This document shows positions 18,201 to 27,486 of a stretch of DNA of 64,000 bases, in pieces. The DNA is from UBA11346 sp038060575 (GTDB lineage Bacteria; Planctomycetota; UBA11346). Below the pieces are notes generated by a model. It made no database searches. It had not been told where the DNA came from and worked only from the letters and a program-made list of their open reading frames with translations. Each line of letters opens with the position of its first letter. Position 1 is the stretch's first letter. The position numbers and the translations under genes were made by a program. The DNA lies in NCBI GenBank assembly GCA_964652775.1, contig CAZZAM010000003.1, positions 62,001-126,000 on the forward strand. Reading direction: 5' to 3'.

Positions 18201-18546
18201 GCAGCAACTCCAATCCCTGCACGGCGCCGGGTAATGGCAGACGCATCACCTGCCAACCAGGCGCAGGAACAGCGATTGGTATTTCCAAACGCCCCTCAAC
18301 CGCATCGCCGACCAGGGACAGTACAAACGACTGCGCACCGATTGCCAGTTGTACGGGCGGATCTGCAGGACGTGCAGCACCATGAGTACGCGACCACAAG
18401 TCGTCGAACTGTGCACGAGGTAGGGCAACCACCACGCCGATCGGGCGCCCCTGCGCATCAAGTCGATCGTAGCCCATGAGGCGCACGGCGTCATCAGCGG
18501 CATGCAGTGATGCCAGGACAAACAGCGTCAAAAACAGGCGATTCAT
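15241..18546 (-). CDS. Large exported protein C of the five-gene sigma operon
   Basis: A 1,101-residue protein: signal peptide (RLFLTLFVLASLHA), long beta-rich extracytoplasmic region, a short coiled coil near residues 915-975 (IDEIQRLQAVDGLNEAG), and a single membrane helix at the C-terminus (WLWLCGAVLLFGLAGFCAL) followed by RWRGPNA. Its first 60 residues carry a pattern shared with the two upstream genes: MGYDRL, then VVVALPRAQFDDLW. It is the last gene of the operon and starts with an ATGA overlap at 18546. It would sit on the outer face of the inner membrane. Function unknown. Confidence 0.85.
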   Translation of the reverse strand: MNRLFLTLFVLASLHAADDAVRLMGYDRLDAQGRPIGVVVALPRAQFDDLWSRTHGAARPADPPVQLAIGAQSFVLSLVGDAVEGRLEIPIAVPAPGWQVMRLPLPGAVQGLELLPLSGGSSPPPGRVTWKTEGDQLVVSLAGDQQALLAIQFTRKATDGAGGRRISLRVAPTLGGQARLRAPMPWRPVADGLVLVDGRADLPTAGGAIDLGWQLPAEATPMDSRLSVEQNVTVRLAAGHVAWSAVVSLASAGAPLGSARLVVPSGLILSELAGSGVAGWRQDGNQVVITFAEPAASRQVRLQGMVARSGGSGRAAVTLVVPGAAVSRGRIGLSAADGERFLRPEHAALASAQPIDGEALAVRWDDQPVGLTIAWESLANELSVTRDLALIVGEGRARAVGMLVIAGKGAQESVRIALPTPWRVASIDGATTWAVTGTGAARAMVLSAASPWTSGARINMRLEADRSAFDRSPVIPTLMPLGTGVVAGRLRVAVADAGATRIRLEASDARPLSPDSMIQELLRTNALLLLAGERWRSAAELPSSAAPVVRLTTDAAVTTATLSHYVILGRDGVRWSLHIDALPEQGVIDRLSMRLPIGARLVSVTGVGLGGWQNDQGVLQLRMAATGATPVAIDLELDLPVGSDGAVRMQAPQVDGLRCVQQIALVEEDDLGLIKREIDGLSELESPIARLPDGVERKQIRLLWKAARADWSLGLVREPLAATTGADGLATLVDGSVSVAPDGELRGLATWHVVNRTRQQFPLRVPEGVELWEARVDGHPVRVRRDVSGSMWLPVSTLRPGQASTRVGLVWRSRASGHGVIRLLPPTIGELKVITSVWRIAAPPGWELVRSGGALQNADPAEAAADRAQAVIDEIQRLQAVDGLNEAGLKRLEGQLAVLDSELKDHLISIGQRSAELRGLAAASSLWSSKVQSTTKAISDNGQRLNEMQLQIKGAYGNRADRRRQLNIDQLGNRWNNNDIAQKSMRPALDRLSALDQPARLSAQVVPWDDALHLVGGGGLGMGQMPPGLALINGTALTGIELVREPTGNVLMLRGQGGALDGELVLTPLRSSWRPWLWLCGAVLLFGLAGFCALRWRGPNA

Positions 18547-21500
18547 AGACTCCTCCGTCGAGACCACATGCGGCGCATGACAACGGCGACAACAACAACC
18601 AGCGGTAGCCACTCACAGAATGCCAAAGCTACTCCAAAAGACTCCTGCCACTGCAGCAACGCCACGCTGAGCGGAATCGCAGCCACCGCACACGCGACGA
18701 TCAGCCGCGCAACGAAACCAGGAGCAACACAGACAATCAGCCCAGCGATCAGCGCCAATGCCCTGCCCAGCACATCGACCTGTCGCAATTCGGTAATCGG
18801 AACGAGATGCAACGCAGCGGCGCTCGGGACACCAATCCGTTCGCCAACAAAGAACTGTCCGGCAAGATTGATGGCTGGTTCGCAGCGTGGTCGCTGGGGA
18901 ATCGGAGGCGGCAGGAGACTGCGCGTGTCTCCCGTGGTGGGCAGTGGCGCTTCTTGGTTCGGCCCGCCAACTCGAGCAACATCACCACCCCCGATGCGCC
19001 AACCAGACAACCAGATGCGTTGCGTGCTCTGGACAGAGCCTAGAGCGAGCGGCATCCAGGCGGGATTCGTCATCGCAACAGCGCGTAGCGAATGATCGAC
19101 CGCAATCTGCCATGTAGTCTTGGTTACCGGGAGGCCACCAAGACCCGGCGGCGCTTGCTTCCCGTCATGCAATGGCGTGACGTAGAGCACCACCAGATGC
19201 ACCAGCGTTCGGCTTGGCAGATGCAGCAGTAGTCGATTCCCGTCGCGGCGAACCGCAGCGGGCACGCCATCAATCGCAACTTGCTCGAGCACCGCACCAG
19301 TCGGTAAGGCCAAATCCAATTCGGCCAAGCCTGCTGCGGCCAGGCGACAGGATGCATACGTGCGGATGCCGTGTGGACCAAATTGCGAAGCAAGCTGCAA
19401 AGCGTCGATAAATCCAGCCGGAAGCTGCGCCAATGCACGATCAGCGGTGCGCCAACCACCGGCATCGCCGTCACCCAATCGCCAAGCTACAGCTACCGCT
19501 GCACCAGGAATGGCATTCGCCCACGCCGGTAGTTCATCGGCGTCAATCGGACGTGCAGCAGGACCAATAGCGATTTGCAGATCACGTTCACCGGGAGCCT
19601 GCAGTGCGGCCCAACGCCGTACAACCGGAACCCGAACTGAGGATGGAAAGGTGACGGTTATCATCGGAATGCGGCCAGCAGCAGCTGGACGTAGTCGCCC
19701 TTCAATCCGCAATAGACGTTCCCCCCGCCAGGGTTTTGCCGAAGCAATCGTGAATGGGCCATCGCCGGTCATGGTCAGACCATCGCCTATGATCCGCAGG
19801 TCAGCGTCCTTGACCAAAGGAAGTCCAAGATCAAGGCGCGTCAATTCCCCATCCCGGACCGCAAGTCGCACGTCCACGCGGCACCACGTTGCCTCGGTAG
19901 CTGGCAACAGCCAGCAGACAGCATCGACATCAACTGCTGCGGCGCGCGGCTTCGCCGTCACCACAACAGGCGCGATATCACCATCTGAGAATAACTCGGC
20001 GCGAGCATAGGCAGGGGCGCTCATGCTTTCCGGGGATTGCCGCCACCCAGATCCATCAATGGCAAGCTCCACGCCCGGCGCACCTGATATCAGCATGCGA
20101 TGGGCCGCTCTGGTAGCGTCGTGAATCACTGCCGGCATTGCCGGTGCGAGTGCCTGGGTCGGCATTTCCGCTGCCAATATGATCGTCATGTCAGTTCCGG
20201 GCGCGAGTCCGGCGGGCAAAGCAATGACCGTGGTTGAACCTGGTACCAGTTCGTCAATGGGCGGCACGACTCCCTGTTCGCTGCGTATGGCAGTTACTTT
20301 CCAACCCGCTGGCAGCGCCAGTGGCAAGCGGAAAACCCGGCTTCCACCAGCACGAATGATCAGCACCTGATCGAAGGTCGAACGCTCGACACCAACCGCG
20401 ATCGCCGTGCTCGAGGACATGGCAAGGCCAGCCTCTGGTAGCAATCGGCTTACCATCATGCCGGCATCCGGCGCGGTGACGGCAAACAGGCGCGAACCGT
20501 CTTGTTGCGTGCCGAGTGGTCGCCATCCGGGTGGTGGCTCACAGGACAACGCCTCTGCTGCTACCAAGCGGACGCGTCCGGTCTGCCACGCGGCGCCAAT
20601 AATGCGCGGCAAGGCCACCGGCGCGTCGGTAGCCAGAAATCCTTCCAGTACACAGGTGAGCGATCCAGCACTTCGCGTGATCTCAACGCCCCCAGCAATG
20701 GGCTGCAAACGTGCTACGCCCGTCAGCGCTGCGCTACACGTGAATCCGACTGGCAGCTGAACATTGATGACCGACGGCGGGGTTCCCCGCTTGGGATCAA
20801 GTTGGATTGCCCACCGCAACGGACGCGGTCCATTTTGAACCTGCACATCAAGCATGTGAACCACGCCGTACACCAGAGCGTCATCCCCCCCTCCACCAGG
20901 GAGCCAAGCGAACGGCAGCATGGGACCGGGCGGAATCACCAGACGCCAGCCATCGCCGTCCTTCGCCAAGCCGTGCGCATCTGCCGATCCCTTGCCGTCA
21001 CCAACGACACGCAGCGACAAGCCACCAGCGAGCGGCAAGGGGATGTTGGCAGTTCGTCGTTGGATGTCGCCAACCAACGGCACTGTCCATCGGATGACTC
21101 CAGAAAACGTTCCCGCCCGTGGTACCAACACGCGCACCGGATTGCCCGGCGCAAGTACCGCCGGGGCATGACCAAGACTGACCGCACCCAGATATTCCGG
21201 AGCAGTAACAAATAGATCTGCCAATGCTGGGCCGTCACTCCGATTGATGGCGGTGTAGTCCGCCACGAATTCGACCCCGCGCCCATCAATGACCCGCGCG
21301 CTTATTTCTGCTGAGGCGATGAACGCAGGCGCTCCGCGCATTGGCGTTGGAACATCCGGATTGCCAGCGCGGAGTTTCTGATACTCCGCCAACGGCAGGA
21401 GCAGCCACTCCTGCTTGGCATCCAACTGCTTCATCAATTCAGGCAGCGGAAGCAGAACTGGCTGCTCGATTGCAGACATAACGCTGATGAAGCAGCCCAG

Positions 21501-21635
21501 CGCCATTATCCACAGTCTGGAAGTCCGGAAGTCCGGAAGTCCGGAAGATCTCAAAGCACCTTGTACGGCCGCGATGATGCTTGCTAGACCCCGGACTTTC
21601 GGACCTCCGGACTTCCGGACAACTGGCTGTGTCAT
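18543..21635 (-). CDS. Large exported protein B of the five-gene sigma operon
   Basis: About 1,030 residues, mostly beta-rich extracytoplasmic sequence, ending in roughly three membrane helices (ALALIAGLIVCVAPGF, LIVACAVAAIPLSVALL, WLPLVVVVAVVMRRMW). The N-terminal pattern LLPLPELMKQL, then WLLLPLAEYQKL, matches its neighbours. Two starts compete. ATG 21635 overlaps the preceding stop (ATGA), as at the other junctions, but then codons run through a long hairpin repeat. ATG 21506 lies just past the hairpin and begins a signal peptide directly (ALGCFISVMSA). The coupled start is listed because of the operon pattern. Function unknown. Confidence 0.8.
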   Translation of the reverse strand: MTQPVVRKSGGPKVRGLASIIAAVQGALRSSGLPDFRTSRLWIMALGCFISVMSAIEQPVLLPLPELMKQLDAKQEWLLLPLAEYQKLRAGNPDVPTPMRGAPAFIASAEISARVIDGRGVEFVADYTAINRSDGPALADLFVTAPEYLGAVSLGHAPAVLAPGNPVRVLVPRAGTFSGVIRWTVPLVGDIQRRTANIPLPLAGGLSLRVVGDGKGSADAHGLAKDGDGWRLVIPPGPMLPFAWLPGGGGDDALVYGVVHMLDVQVQNGPRPLRWAIQLDPKRGTPPSVINVQLPVGFTCSAALTGVARLQPIAGGVEITRSAGSLTCVLEGFLATDAPVALPRIIGAAWQTGRVRLVAAEALSCEPPPGWRPLGTQQDGSRLFAVTAPDAGMMVSRLLPEAGLAMSSSTAIAVGVERSTFDQVLIIRAGGSRVFRLPLALPAGWKVTAIRSEQGVVPPIDELVPGSTTVIALPAGLAPGTDMTIILAAEMPTQALAPAMPAVIHDATRAAHRMLISGAPGVELAIDGSGWRQSPESMSAPAYARAELFSDGDIAPVVVTAKPRAAAVDVDAVCWLLPATEATWCRVDVRLAVRDGELTRLDLGLPLVKDADLRIIGDGLTMTGDGPFTIASAKPWRGERLLRIEGRLRPAAAGRIPMITVTFPSSVRVPVVRRWAALQAPGERDLQIAIGPAARPIDADELPAWANAIPGAAVAVAWRLGDGDAGGWRTADRALAQLPAGFIDALQLASQFGPHGIRTYASCRLAAAGLAELDLALPTGAVLEQVAIDGVPAAVRRDGNRLLLHLPSRTLVHLVVLYVTPLHDGKQAPPGLGGLPVTKTTWQIAVDHSLRAVAMTNPAWMPLALGSVQSTQRIWLSGWRIGGGDVARVGGPNQEAPLPTTGDTRSLLPPPIPQRPRCEPAINLAGQFFVGERIGVPSAAALHLVPITELRQVDVLGRALALIAGLIVCVAPGFVARLIVACAVAAIPLSVALLQWQESFGVALAFCEWLPLVVVVAVVMRRMWSRRRSL
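21513..21625. repeat. GGAAGTCC-type hairpin at the start of protein B
   Basis: Each arm holds three to four near-perfect tandem copies of the 8-base unit GGAAGTCC (21518-21545) or its complement (21590-21622), giving a stem of about 30 bases around a 45-base loop. It falls between the coupled ATG at 21635 and the signal peptide of the gene. Confidence 0.85.
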
Positions 21636-24600
21636 GGCTTGTCCGCCATCCATGGATCTGGCGACGCAACCGGGGTGGGAATTGGACGCCGGGCATGCCA
21701 AGCAGATAATCCCGCACAGATCACGACCACGCCGGCTCCTCCGCCAGCGCCCCATGCCAACGCCACCCACGCCGAGGCAGTCGCGAGCGCAGCCGCCATA
21801 ATAATAAGCGCGATAACGACGATGAGTGCAGCAACACTGCTTCGTCGGCGCTGCCACCAACCCAGCACCGCAATCACCACGGCGGTTAACCAGCCCAAAC
21901 CATGCAGCATGGTGATTGACATGAGTTGCAGCTGGATGTGTCCACCATCACCAAGCCGCGAACATGTGATGAGCCGCCCGACTTGTGGGATCGACACGGT
22001 TAAGCCATCAAGCGGGACAATCTGCTCATCCTGCCCTGACTCATCGCGACGCAGATCGCCACCGACCGCAACGACCGCTAAACGATCGGGAACCCACAAT
22101 GCACAGACCGTGCGTTCAACTGGCAGCGGACGTCCCCCTCCGGCACCGCCGACCGACGGCATCTCAATCGCCAGACTGGCGGTTGCTCCGAGTACGCCCT
22201 CGCCCAGCGCTATTTCGTAGGCGAAAGCGACACGATGGGCACCGACCGCTGCGGCGCGCTCACCGAGCGGTACGACCAAGGCTCCATCAGCCTTTCTGCT
22301 GGGTCGCGTCTGGCGACCATCAACGGCGACCTCAAGCAAGTCGGCTCCTGCTGGCAGTCGCAGTTCTAAGTACGGCCGACCCCGGCTCTCGATCATGATG
22401 CCACCAGCAACCCGCAGACGACGGTCTTCGCCAAGCACAGCGTGATAGCTGACGAGTGAAATGGCTGCATCCGTGAGCGTCACCAAATCGTGACGTTCGA
22501 TGGTCAAGTTTACTGCCGCAGCTTCGGTACCCCGGAACGCCGCCACGGTGCCGGGTCCTTGCAAGGTCGGCGGCAAATCCGCCGGAGCGAGCACATCAAG
22601 CCCAGCTGCGGTCGCGGTGATCGTCACCGAGCCATCGCGCGCCACCGCCGTCAGCACGGTGCGTCGGGTCGCGTCATTCAGACTCACTGCAGGCAGATGA
22701 ATTGTCGCTGGTTTGCCCGCTTCTAGTCGCGGCAATTTCTCGTTGGTTTCCAACGTCACACTAAAGGAGCCAATCAACGGAGTCTGGAAACGCAGCTCCA
22801 TGATCGCGCTGCCATCAGCCGCGGTGGTGACCGGTCGTTCGGCAAGTCCAGCCGCCTTCACTTGAGCCGTGCCTGCCAACCCAGCAGGGAGATGCAGATG
22901 GAGGCTGGGCGTGGCCGAGTAACGCACGTCACCGTGCCAGGTGATGAGCCGACGTAGTCCACCTTCGGAGACCAGGACTTGTTCTTCCTGGTGCACGATC
23001 AGCTCACGACTGCGGGGAGCTGCGGACAGTACCGGACTGCGGGCCTGACCGAGCCAGGTCCACGCAAGCGCAACCTCTTCGTCATCGCGAAGACCGTGGA
23101 CGGCATCAGCTAGCAGCGGATCGGCTGCAACCGACCGGGCATCGGCGCCAGCAAGATTGTCCGCTGAAATAGCTGATAAAGCCCAGCTTTTCGGTGCGGC
23201 GACCGCCAATGTGCCACGAGCCATACGAACGCCGTCGATGCTCAAGAGTCCGATGTCGAGTCGTGGGGCCGAACCACTGCGTGGCAGCGCGGCCGGAGCC
23301 CGGAATCGCAACACCAAACGGCCATCACCAATCAGGCGTGAACGCAAGGACAGTTCGATATGGCGGGACGCACCTTCGCCCACCGTTCGACTGTCATCGA
23401 TCGCCAAGCCGCCAGCGTCGACCAGCTCCCAACCCACGGGCAGCGGCGCTGTCAGGATGAATACACCCGCGCGACGGACACCGATCTCGGCAACCACATC
23501 TATTCGTGTTTCGTCGTTGGCCAAGCGAACCAGTTGATGCATGTGCGTCCGGACGTCGGCTTCGAGTCGCACAACAGTGATGGCAAGCGGCGGTGGTGGA
23601 GCGAGAAAACGGAATGCCGCAGCTGCGCCTTCAGATCCAACATCCTTAGGATCTACTTGCGACAGGCCCTCATGCGTCTGCACGGTCACGGCAAGACCCT
23701 CGGCTGCCTTGAGAACAACAACGCCAGTCTGTCGCTCGGCACCAACTACGGTCGGCAAGGTCACCTCCAACAGACGCGATGCACCGGCTGCGACCGGCAG
23801 CAAACGCTCCAGTTTGATATGGACCGGCAGCACGCCCTCTTTGGCTTCGTGGGTGTGCAAGCGCAATTCGTCACCAACCCGATCCCACGTTCGCAGGCCA
23901 GGTGCCTCAACCGCCAGAACCTGACACTCAGCCGGCAGCTTGATGCTCAAATCCGCCACCGCCCGACGCAGGACGTTGATGTGGATGTTGGATTCGATGG
24001 TGATCGTGCGTTCGCCAAGCGTGATCGCGCTGCCGCTGTCGCACAGTACCAGTGCCTCGCCTGCCGCTGCTGCAACTGGCGCCCGCCATGTCAAACGCAC
24101 TGAAGGCTGCCCCCCGACAACTGCACGCACCGTGGTTCCGGTTCCTCCTGCCGTGGGTTGGATCGCCACCGCCAAAGCTGGAGCCAGATTCAATTCGGCG
24201 CCGGCTTCTGGCAATTGCAGTTCAAGGCGACCGCTGCCAGCGCTCGGCAAGACCAGATCCAGACTGCGACCACCGGCCGCGTCACGGGCAACCGGTGCGG
24301 CAACATCAGCAGTGAACGTCCAGGTTCCCGCTGCTGGCAGATGCAGGCGTAAACCTTCGGGTGAACGCTCCAACATGATGCGGTCATCGCTGCCGCGCAG
24401 TTTGGCAACCGCAAGTCCGGCCGGCAACGTGATCGACGACCAACCAGTTGCCAGCGCCACGACGGTTCCGCTCAGTCGCAGATTCGCCGATTCACCAACC
24501 ACCGTGCCGGACAGTTCAAATGCGGTCAATGCGGCACCGATCGGTGGTTTGGTCGGATCAATGGCGGGACGTTGTGACGATTCCCATAGACGACGGAACT

Positions 24601-24748
24601 CCTCATAGGGCAACAGAACGCCGGCATTTTTCGGGTCCGTCGGCGGTAGTTTGTCGTACGGCACATACACCAACGGCGGTGGCGTCGTCTCAACCGCCCA
24701 TCCGATGGCGCAGAGCATGGTGGCCAGAATAAAAAGTATGGATCTCAT
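21632..24748 (-). CDS. Large exported protein A of the five-gene sigma operon
   Basis: A 1,038-residue protein with signal peptide (ILFILATMLCAIGWAVE), an extracytoplasmic beta-rich region of about 900 residues, and about three membrane helices near the C-terminus (GLGWLTAVVIAVLGWW, AALIVVIALIIMAAALA, GAGVVVICAGLSAW). Right after the signal peptide comes VYVPYDKLPP, then GVLLPYEEFRRLW, the clearest form of the pattern shared with the next two genes. Coupled by ATGA overlaps on both sides. It lies directly after the vWA gene, so a role with it at the cell envelope is likely, but no enzyme motif is visible. Confidence 0.85.
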   Translation of the reverse strand: MRSILFILATMLCAIGWAVETTPPPLVYVPYDKLPPTDPKNAGVLLPYEEFRRLWESSQRPAIDPTKPPIGAALTAFELSGTVVGESANLRLSGTVVALATGWSSITLPAGLAVAKLRGSDDRIMLERSPEGLRLHLPAAGTWTFTADVAAPVARDAAGGRSLDLVLPSAGSGRLELQLPEAGAELNLAPALAVAIQPTAGGTGTTVRAVVGGQPSVRLTWRAPVAAAAGEALVLCDSGSAITLGERTITIESNIHINVLRRAVADLSIKLPAECQVLAVEAPGLRTWDRVGDELRLHTHEAKEGVLPVHIKLERLLPVAAGASRLLEVTLPTVVGAERQTGVVVLKAAEGLAVTVQTHEGLSQVDPKDVGSEGAAAAFRFLAPPPPLAITVVRLEADVRTHMHQLVRLANDETRIDVVAEIGVRRAGVFILTAPLPVGWELVDAGGLAIDDSRTVGEGASRHIELSLRSRLIGDGRLVLRFRAPAALPRSGSAPRLDIGLLSIDGVRMARGTLAVAAPKSWALSAISADNLAGADARSVAADPLLADAVHGLRDDEEVALAWTWLGQARSPVLSAAPRSRELIVHQEEQVLVSEGGLRRLITWHGDVRYSATPSLHLHLPAGLAGTAQVKAAGLAERPVTTAADGSAIMELRFQTPLIGSFSVTLETNEKLPRLEAGKPATIHLPAVSLNDATRRTVLTAVARDGSVTITATAAGLDVLAPADLPPTLQGPGTVAAFRGTEAAAVNLTIERHDLVTLTDAAISLVSYHAVLGEDRRLRVAGGIMIESRGRPYLELRLPAGADLLEVAVDGRQTRPSRKADGALVVPLGERAAAVGAHRVAFAYEIALGEGVLGATASLAIEMPSVGGAGGGRPLPVERTVCALWVPDRLAVVAVGGDLRRDESGQDEQIVPLDGLTVSIPQVGRLITCSRLGDGGHIQLQLMSITMLHGLGWLTAVVIAVLGWWQRRRSSVAALIVVIALIIMAAALATASAWVALAWGAGGGAGVVVICAGLSAWHARRPIPTPVASPDPWMADKP

Positions 24749-27486
24749 GGACGAACCTCAGGCAAAGGACGTAGACGTTCGGCTTGCTCGGCCATCGTGG
24801 CAATCACGTCGGCCGGAGCGGGCAGACCGGAACAGGCGGCGGCGATCGAGTGAAATGATAACGGACGCACATTCGCCCACCACGAACCGCGCAGCTGCTC
24901 AGCCAACTCGGCAGCGCATGCGAGAGTCCGCAGGCGTGGACTCGCGACCGACCCCAGAATTGCGCCCGGCATCGGGCAGGCGAGTTCACGCACCGTCTCC
25001 AGACGCGTATCGAAGTAGCGCACCGCTGCGGTTCCGAGCGGCCCACTGCCGCCATCGGCAAGAATGACCTCGAACAGCGCGGTGACGACGGTTGCGCTGG
25101 GAATTTCACCAGCATCGACCCGGTCATCGCGGAAATCAGTGTGCGCCAACCGCCGACGCTCGTAGCCGATCAGACGGGCATGGGTTACCCGTTCCGGATT
25201 CCACGTCACCTGGGCCTTGGCATCACGGGCCAGTATGGTCAGACGTTCGGGCAGCAAGGTCGATTGGACTGCGCGTTGCGCGTCCTCATTACTGCCCAGG
25301 AACACCTGTTGTCCGTCGCCAGCCTTGGTCAGCGCATCCAGGGCCCGGGTGTCAGCAGCACGCTCACCGACACCAAGAATTAGCAGACTGCCGCCGATAG
25401 AGCGCAGCGCACCCATCCGCTCGCATGCCGCGACCTCGTCGGCACCAGCGATGGCTGCGCCGTCGGTCACCAAGACCACGCGCAGTGCGGTTCCGGGTGT
25501 GGCAATTTCACGGGCAACCTGACACGCCAGTGCCAATCCTTCGGCCGTGTTGGTCGCTCCGGATGGAACGACTCCGTCCAGCGCACGGTGAATGTCAGCC
25601 TTCTCGCTGCCGGTGACGATCGGAATCAGGACGCGACCACGTTCCGAGAACGATACGACGGCCACGCGGTCTTCCGCCGAAAGCTCAGCCGTAAGTCCAT
25701 GCAAGGCGAGGCGGGCGCGGTCGAGCGCACCTGGCCGGGCCATCGAACCAGATGCGTCGACTGCGATAACCAAGCGCAGTGCCTTGCGCTCACCAACCTT
25801 GGCCGCTCGACCAACCACGCCCACTGCGACCATCGCGGTGCGGCTAGCCATGCGACCACGGGCAAATGGTGCTGGTCCGGCCTCGGCATAGAGCGCGAAC
25901 GCCTCGCTACCGGTCGGCGTCGGATAATCGGCGGGCACCGCGTTGATGAAGTGCTCGGGCCGGATGGTCGCGGGATCTGGCAGGCGATTGTTGTTGATTA
26001 TGTCCGAACGGGCGCGATCGAACGACGAGGTATCTGCGTCCAACGCAAACGTCAGGCGAGCATCAGTGCGTACGATCGCCATTGGCGGAGTGCCAAATGC
26101 AGCAGTGAATGCTGGAACATCAAGCCCGAGTCGATCCGTCGGATCAAGCATGTTTGGCGTGGTATTGATCACCAAGCGTCCGCTGCCCATCACCGTCTGC
26201 AGACCAGCGCGATGTGCCAACATCACGACCTGCTCACCAGCACTAAGGCCAGTCGCCGGGGCCAACTGGGTCAGACCGCCCAACATCCGCTCGGCATCCT
26301 GCGACAGCGAGACTGGAACCTGATAGTGCTGACTCAAATTGATCAGGCGTTGACGCGCATTGAGATCAAGCAGCGGCGATGGCGCACTGTTGGCGAGTCC
26401 TGCGGCGAGTTGGTCAGGAGATTGAGCCGCAATGCGGTTCAGGGTAGCCGAGATGTCTGGTAGCTGCTTGGACGCATAGCCGTAGGCAGGCCCTTGCGCA
26501 TGATCTGATTCCGTCCATTCGCGGCTCTTGCGGAACGCGCTTATTCCGCCCAATTCCGCTGCCGACTGCGCTACATCCCTTTGCTTGTCGGAACCCGGGA
26601 CGGGAACTATGACAAGTACCGATTGGGACTTCTGCTCGTGCGCGTCCTTATTGTTCCTTAAGGCGTCGCCGACGCTGCGTGCTGGAGTATTGCCAGGGAC
26701 GACTGCCAACATGGGACGCTTGCCATCACGCCGTTCGTTCACCGACGGCGAGGCGGGACGTTCCGTAACTGCCGTTACGCCATCTGCCTTCTTATCGCCA
26801 TGGCCTTCGACTGGCGCGTCCAGGAGCTTTCGCTCCAATTTCTGCAGATCCTCCTGCCGCGATTGCGCTCTACCGTTAGCAGCAACCTTTCCTTTCTCGG
26901 CGCGTTTGTGGGCGGCGAGGCGCTCTGACCCAGTACCAGCGTCGTCTTTGCGATCGACGTCATCCTGAGCCTCGCGTTCCTTCATGCTTTCATCGGCGGT
27001 TGGTGCTCGCCTACGTCCCAGGTAACCCGATTTCTCACCGCCCAGGAGTGTTCCATGCTGTTGGTTCAATTCGTACGCTTCCTCTGTCGCCATCTTGTTG
27101 GCGTGGAAACGATCCTGCGCCGCCAGAGCAACCGGCGCCGATTCAGCAAATGACTCCCGCTTTGCCGTCGTAACCGTAAACAACCCCGCCATCGCCAAGA
27201 CCAAACACGCTGCAGCCGCGTACCACACGAAGCCAATGCGCCGGGCCGTGGGCTTGCGCTTCCACCCCGCCTCGGCCCGGGACATCAACAGTGATCGTGT
27301 TACTGGACGTAGAGACTCCGGCGCTGGTGGCAGATTACGGAGAGCGGCCTGGAGGGCGCGGATTTCCTCAAGTTTGGCGCGCAGTTCTGGTTGTTCAGCT
27401 AAGGCCTGTTCCATGGCGATGACGCCAGCCGGTGACAACTGCCCATCTGCGTAGGCCGTGAGATAATCAGCAGGATTGCGGCTCAT
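24745..27486 (-). CDS. Membrane protein with anti-sigma-like N-terminus and YfbK-like von Willebrand A domain
   Basis: A 913-residue protein. Residues 1-80 are a helical cytoplasmic part (LTAYADGQLSPAGVIAMEQA) like the start of membrane anti-sigma factors; one helix spans residues 83-105. After a charged linker comes a small STN-like segment near 370-445. Residues 480-525 match the N-terminal part of YfbK-type vWA proteins (DADTSSFDRARSDI, EHFINAVPADYPTP). The vWA domain holds a complete metal site: DASGS at 577, the Thr of GATNTAEG at 643 and the Asp of TDGAA at 674. It probably restrains the sigma factor encoded just upstream and binds partners outside the membrane; both are inferences. ATGA overlap at each end. 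Confidence 0.87.
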   Translation of the reverse strand: MSRNPADYLTAYADGQLSPAGVIAMEQALAEQPELRAKLEEIRALQAALRNLPPAPESLRPVTRSLLMSRAEAGWKRKPTARRIGFVWYAAAACLVLAMAGLFTVTTAKRESFAESAPVALAAQDRFHANKMATEEAYELNQQHGTLLGGEKSGYLGRRRAPTADESMKEREAQDDVDRKDDAGTGSERLAAHKRAEKGKVAANGRAQSRQEDLQKLERKLLDAPVEGHGDKKADGVTAVTERPASPSVNERRDGKRPMLAVVPGNTPARSVGDALRNNKDAHEQKSQSVLVIVPVPGSDKQRDVAQSAAELGGISAFRKSREWTESDHAQGPAYGYASKQLPDISATLNRIAAQSPDQLAAGLANSAPSPLLDLNARQRLINLSQHYQVPVSLSQDAERMLGGLTQLAPATGLSAGEQVVMLAHRAGLQTVMGSGRLVINTTPNMLDPTDRLGLDVPAFTAAFGTPPMAIVRTDARLTFALDADTSSFDRARSDIINNNRLPDPATIRPEHFINAVPADYPTPTGSEAFALYAEAGPAPFARGRMASRTAMVAVGVVGRAAKVGERKALRLVIAVDASGSMARPGALDRARLALHGLTAELSAEDRVAVVSFSERGRVLIPIVTGSEKADIHRALDGVVPSGATNTAEGLALACQVAREIATPGTALRVVLVTDGAAIAGADEVAACERMGALRSIGGSLLILGVGERAADTRALDALTKAGDGQQVFLGSNEDAQRAVQSTLLPERLTILARDAKAQVTWNPERVTHARLIGYERRRLAHTDFRDDRVDAGEIPSATVVTALFEVILADGGSGPLGTAAVRYFDTRLETVRELACPMPGAILGSVASPRLRTLACAAELAEQLRGSWWANVRPLSFHSIAAACSGLPAPADVIATMAEQAERLRPLPEVRP

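Noticed and set aside
21513..21625. CRISPR-like tandem repeats
   Set aside because: Units are 8 bases with no spacers, arranged as two arms of one hairpin; no cas genes in the window.
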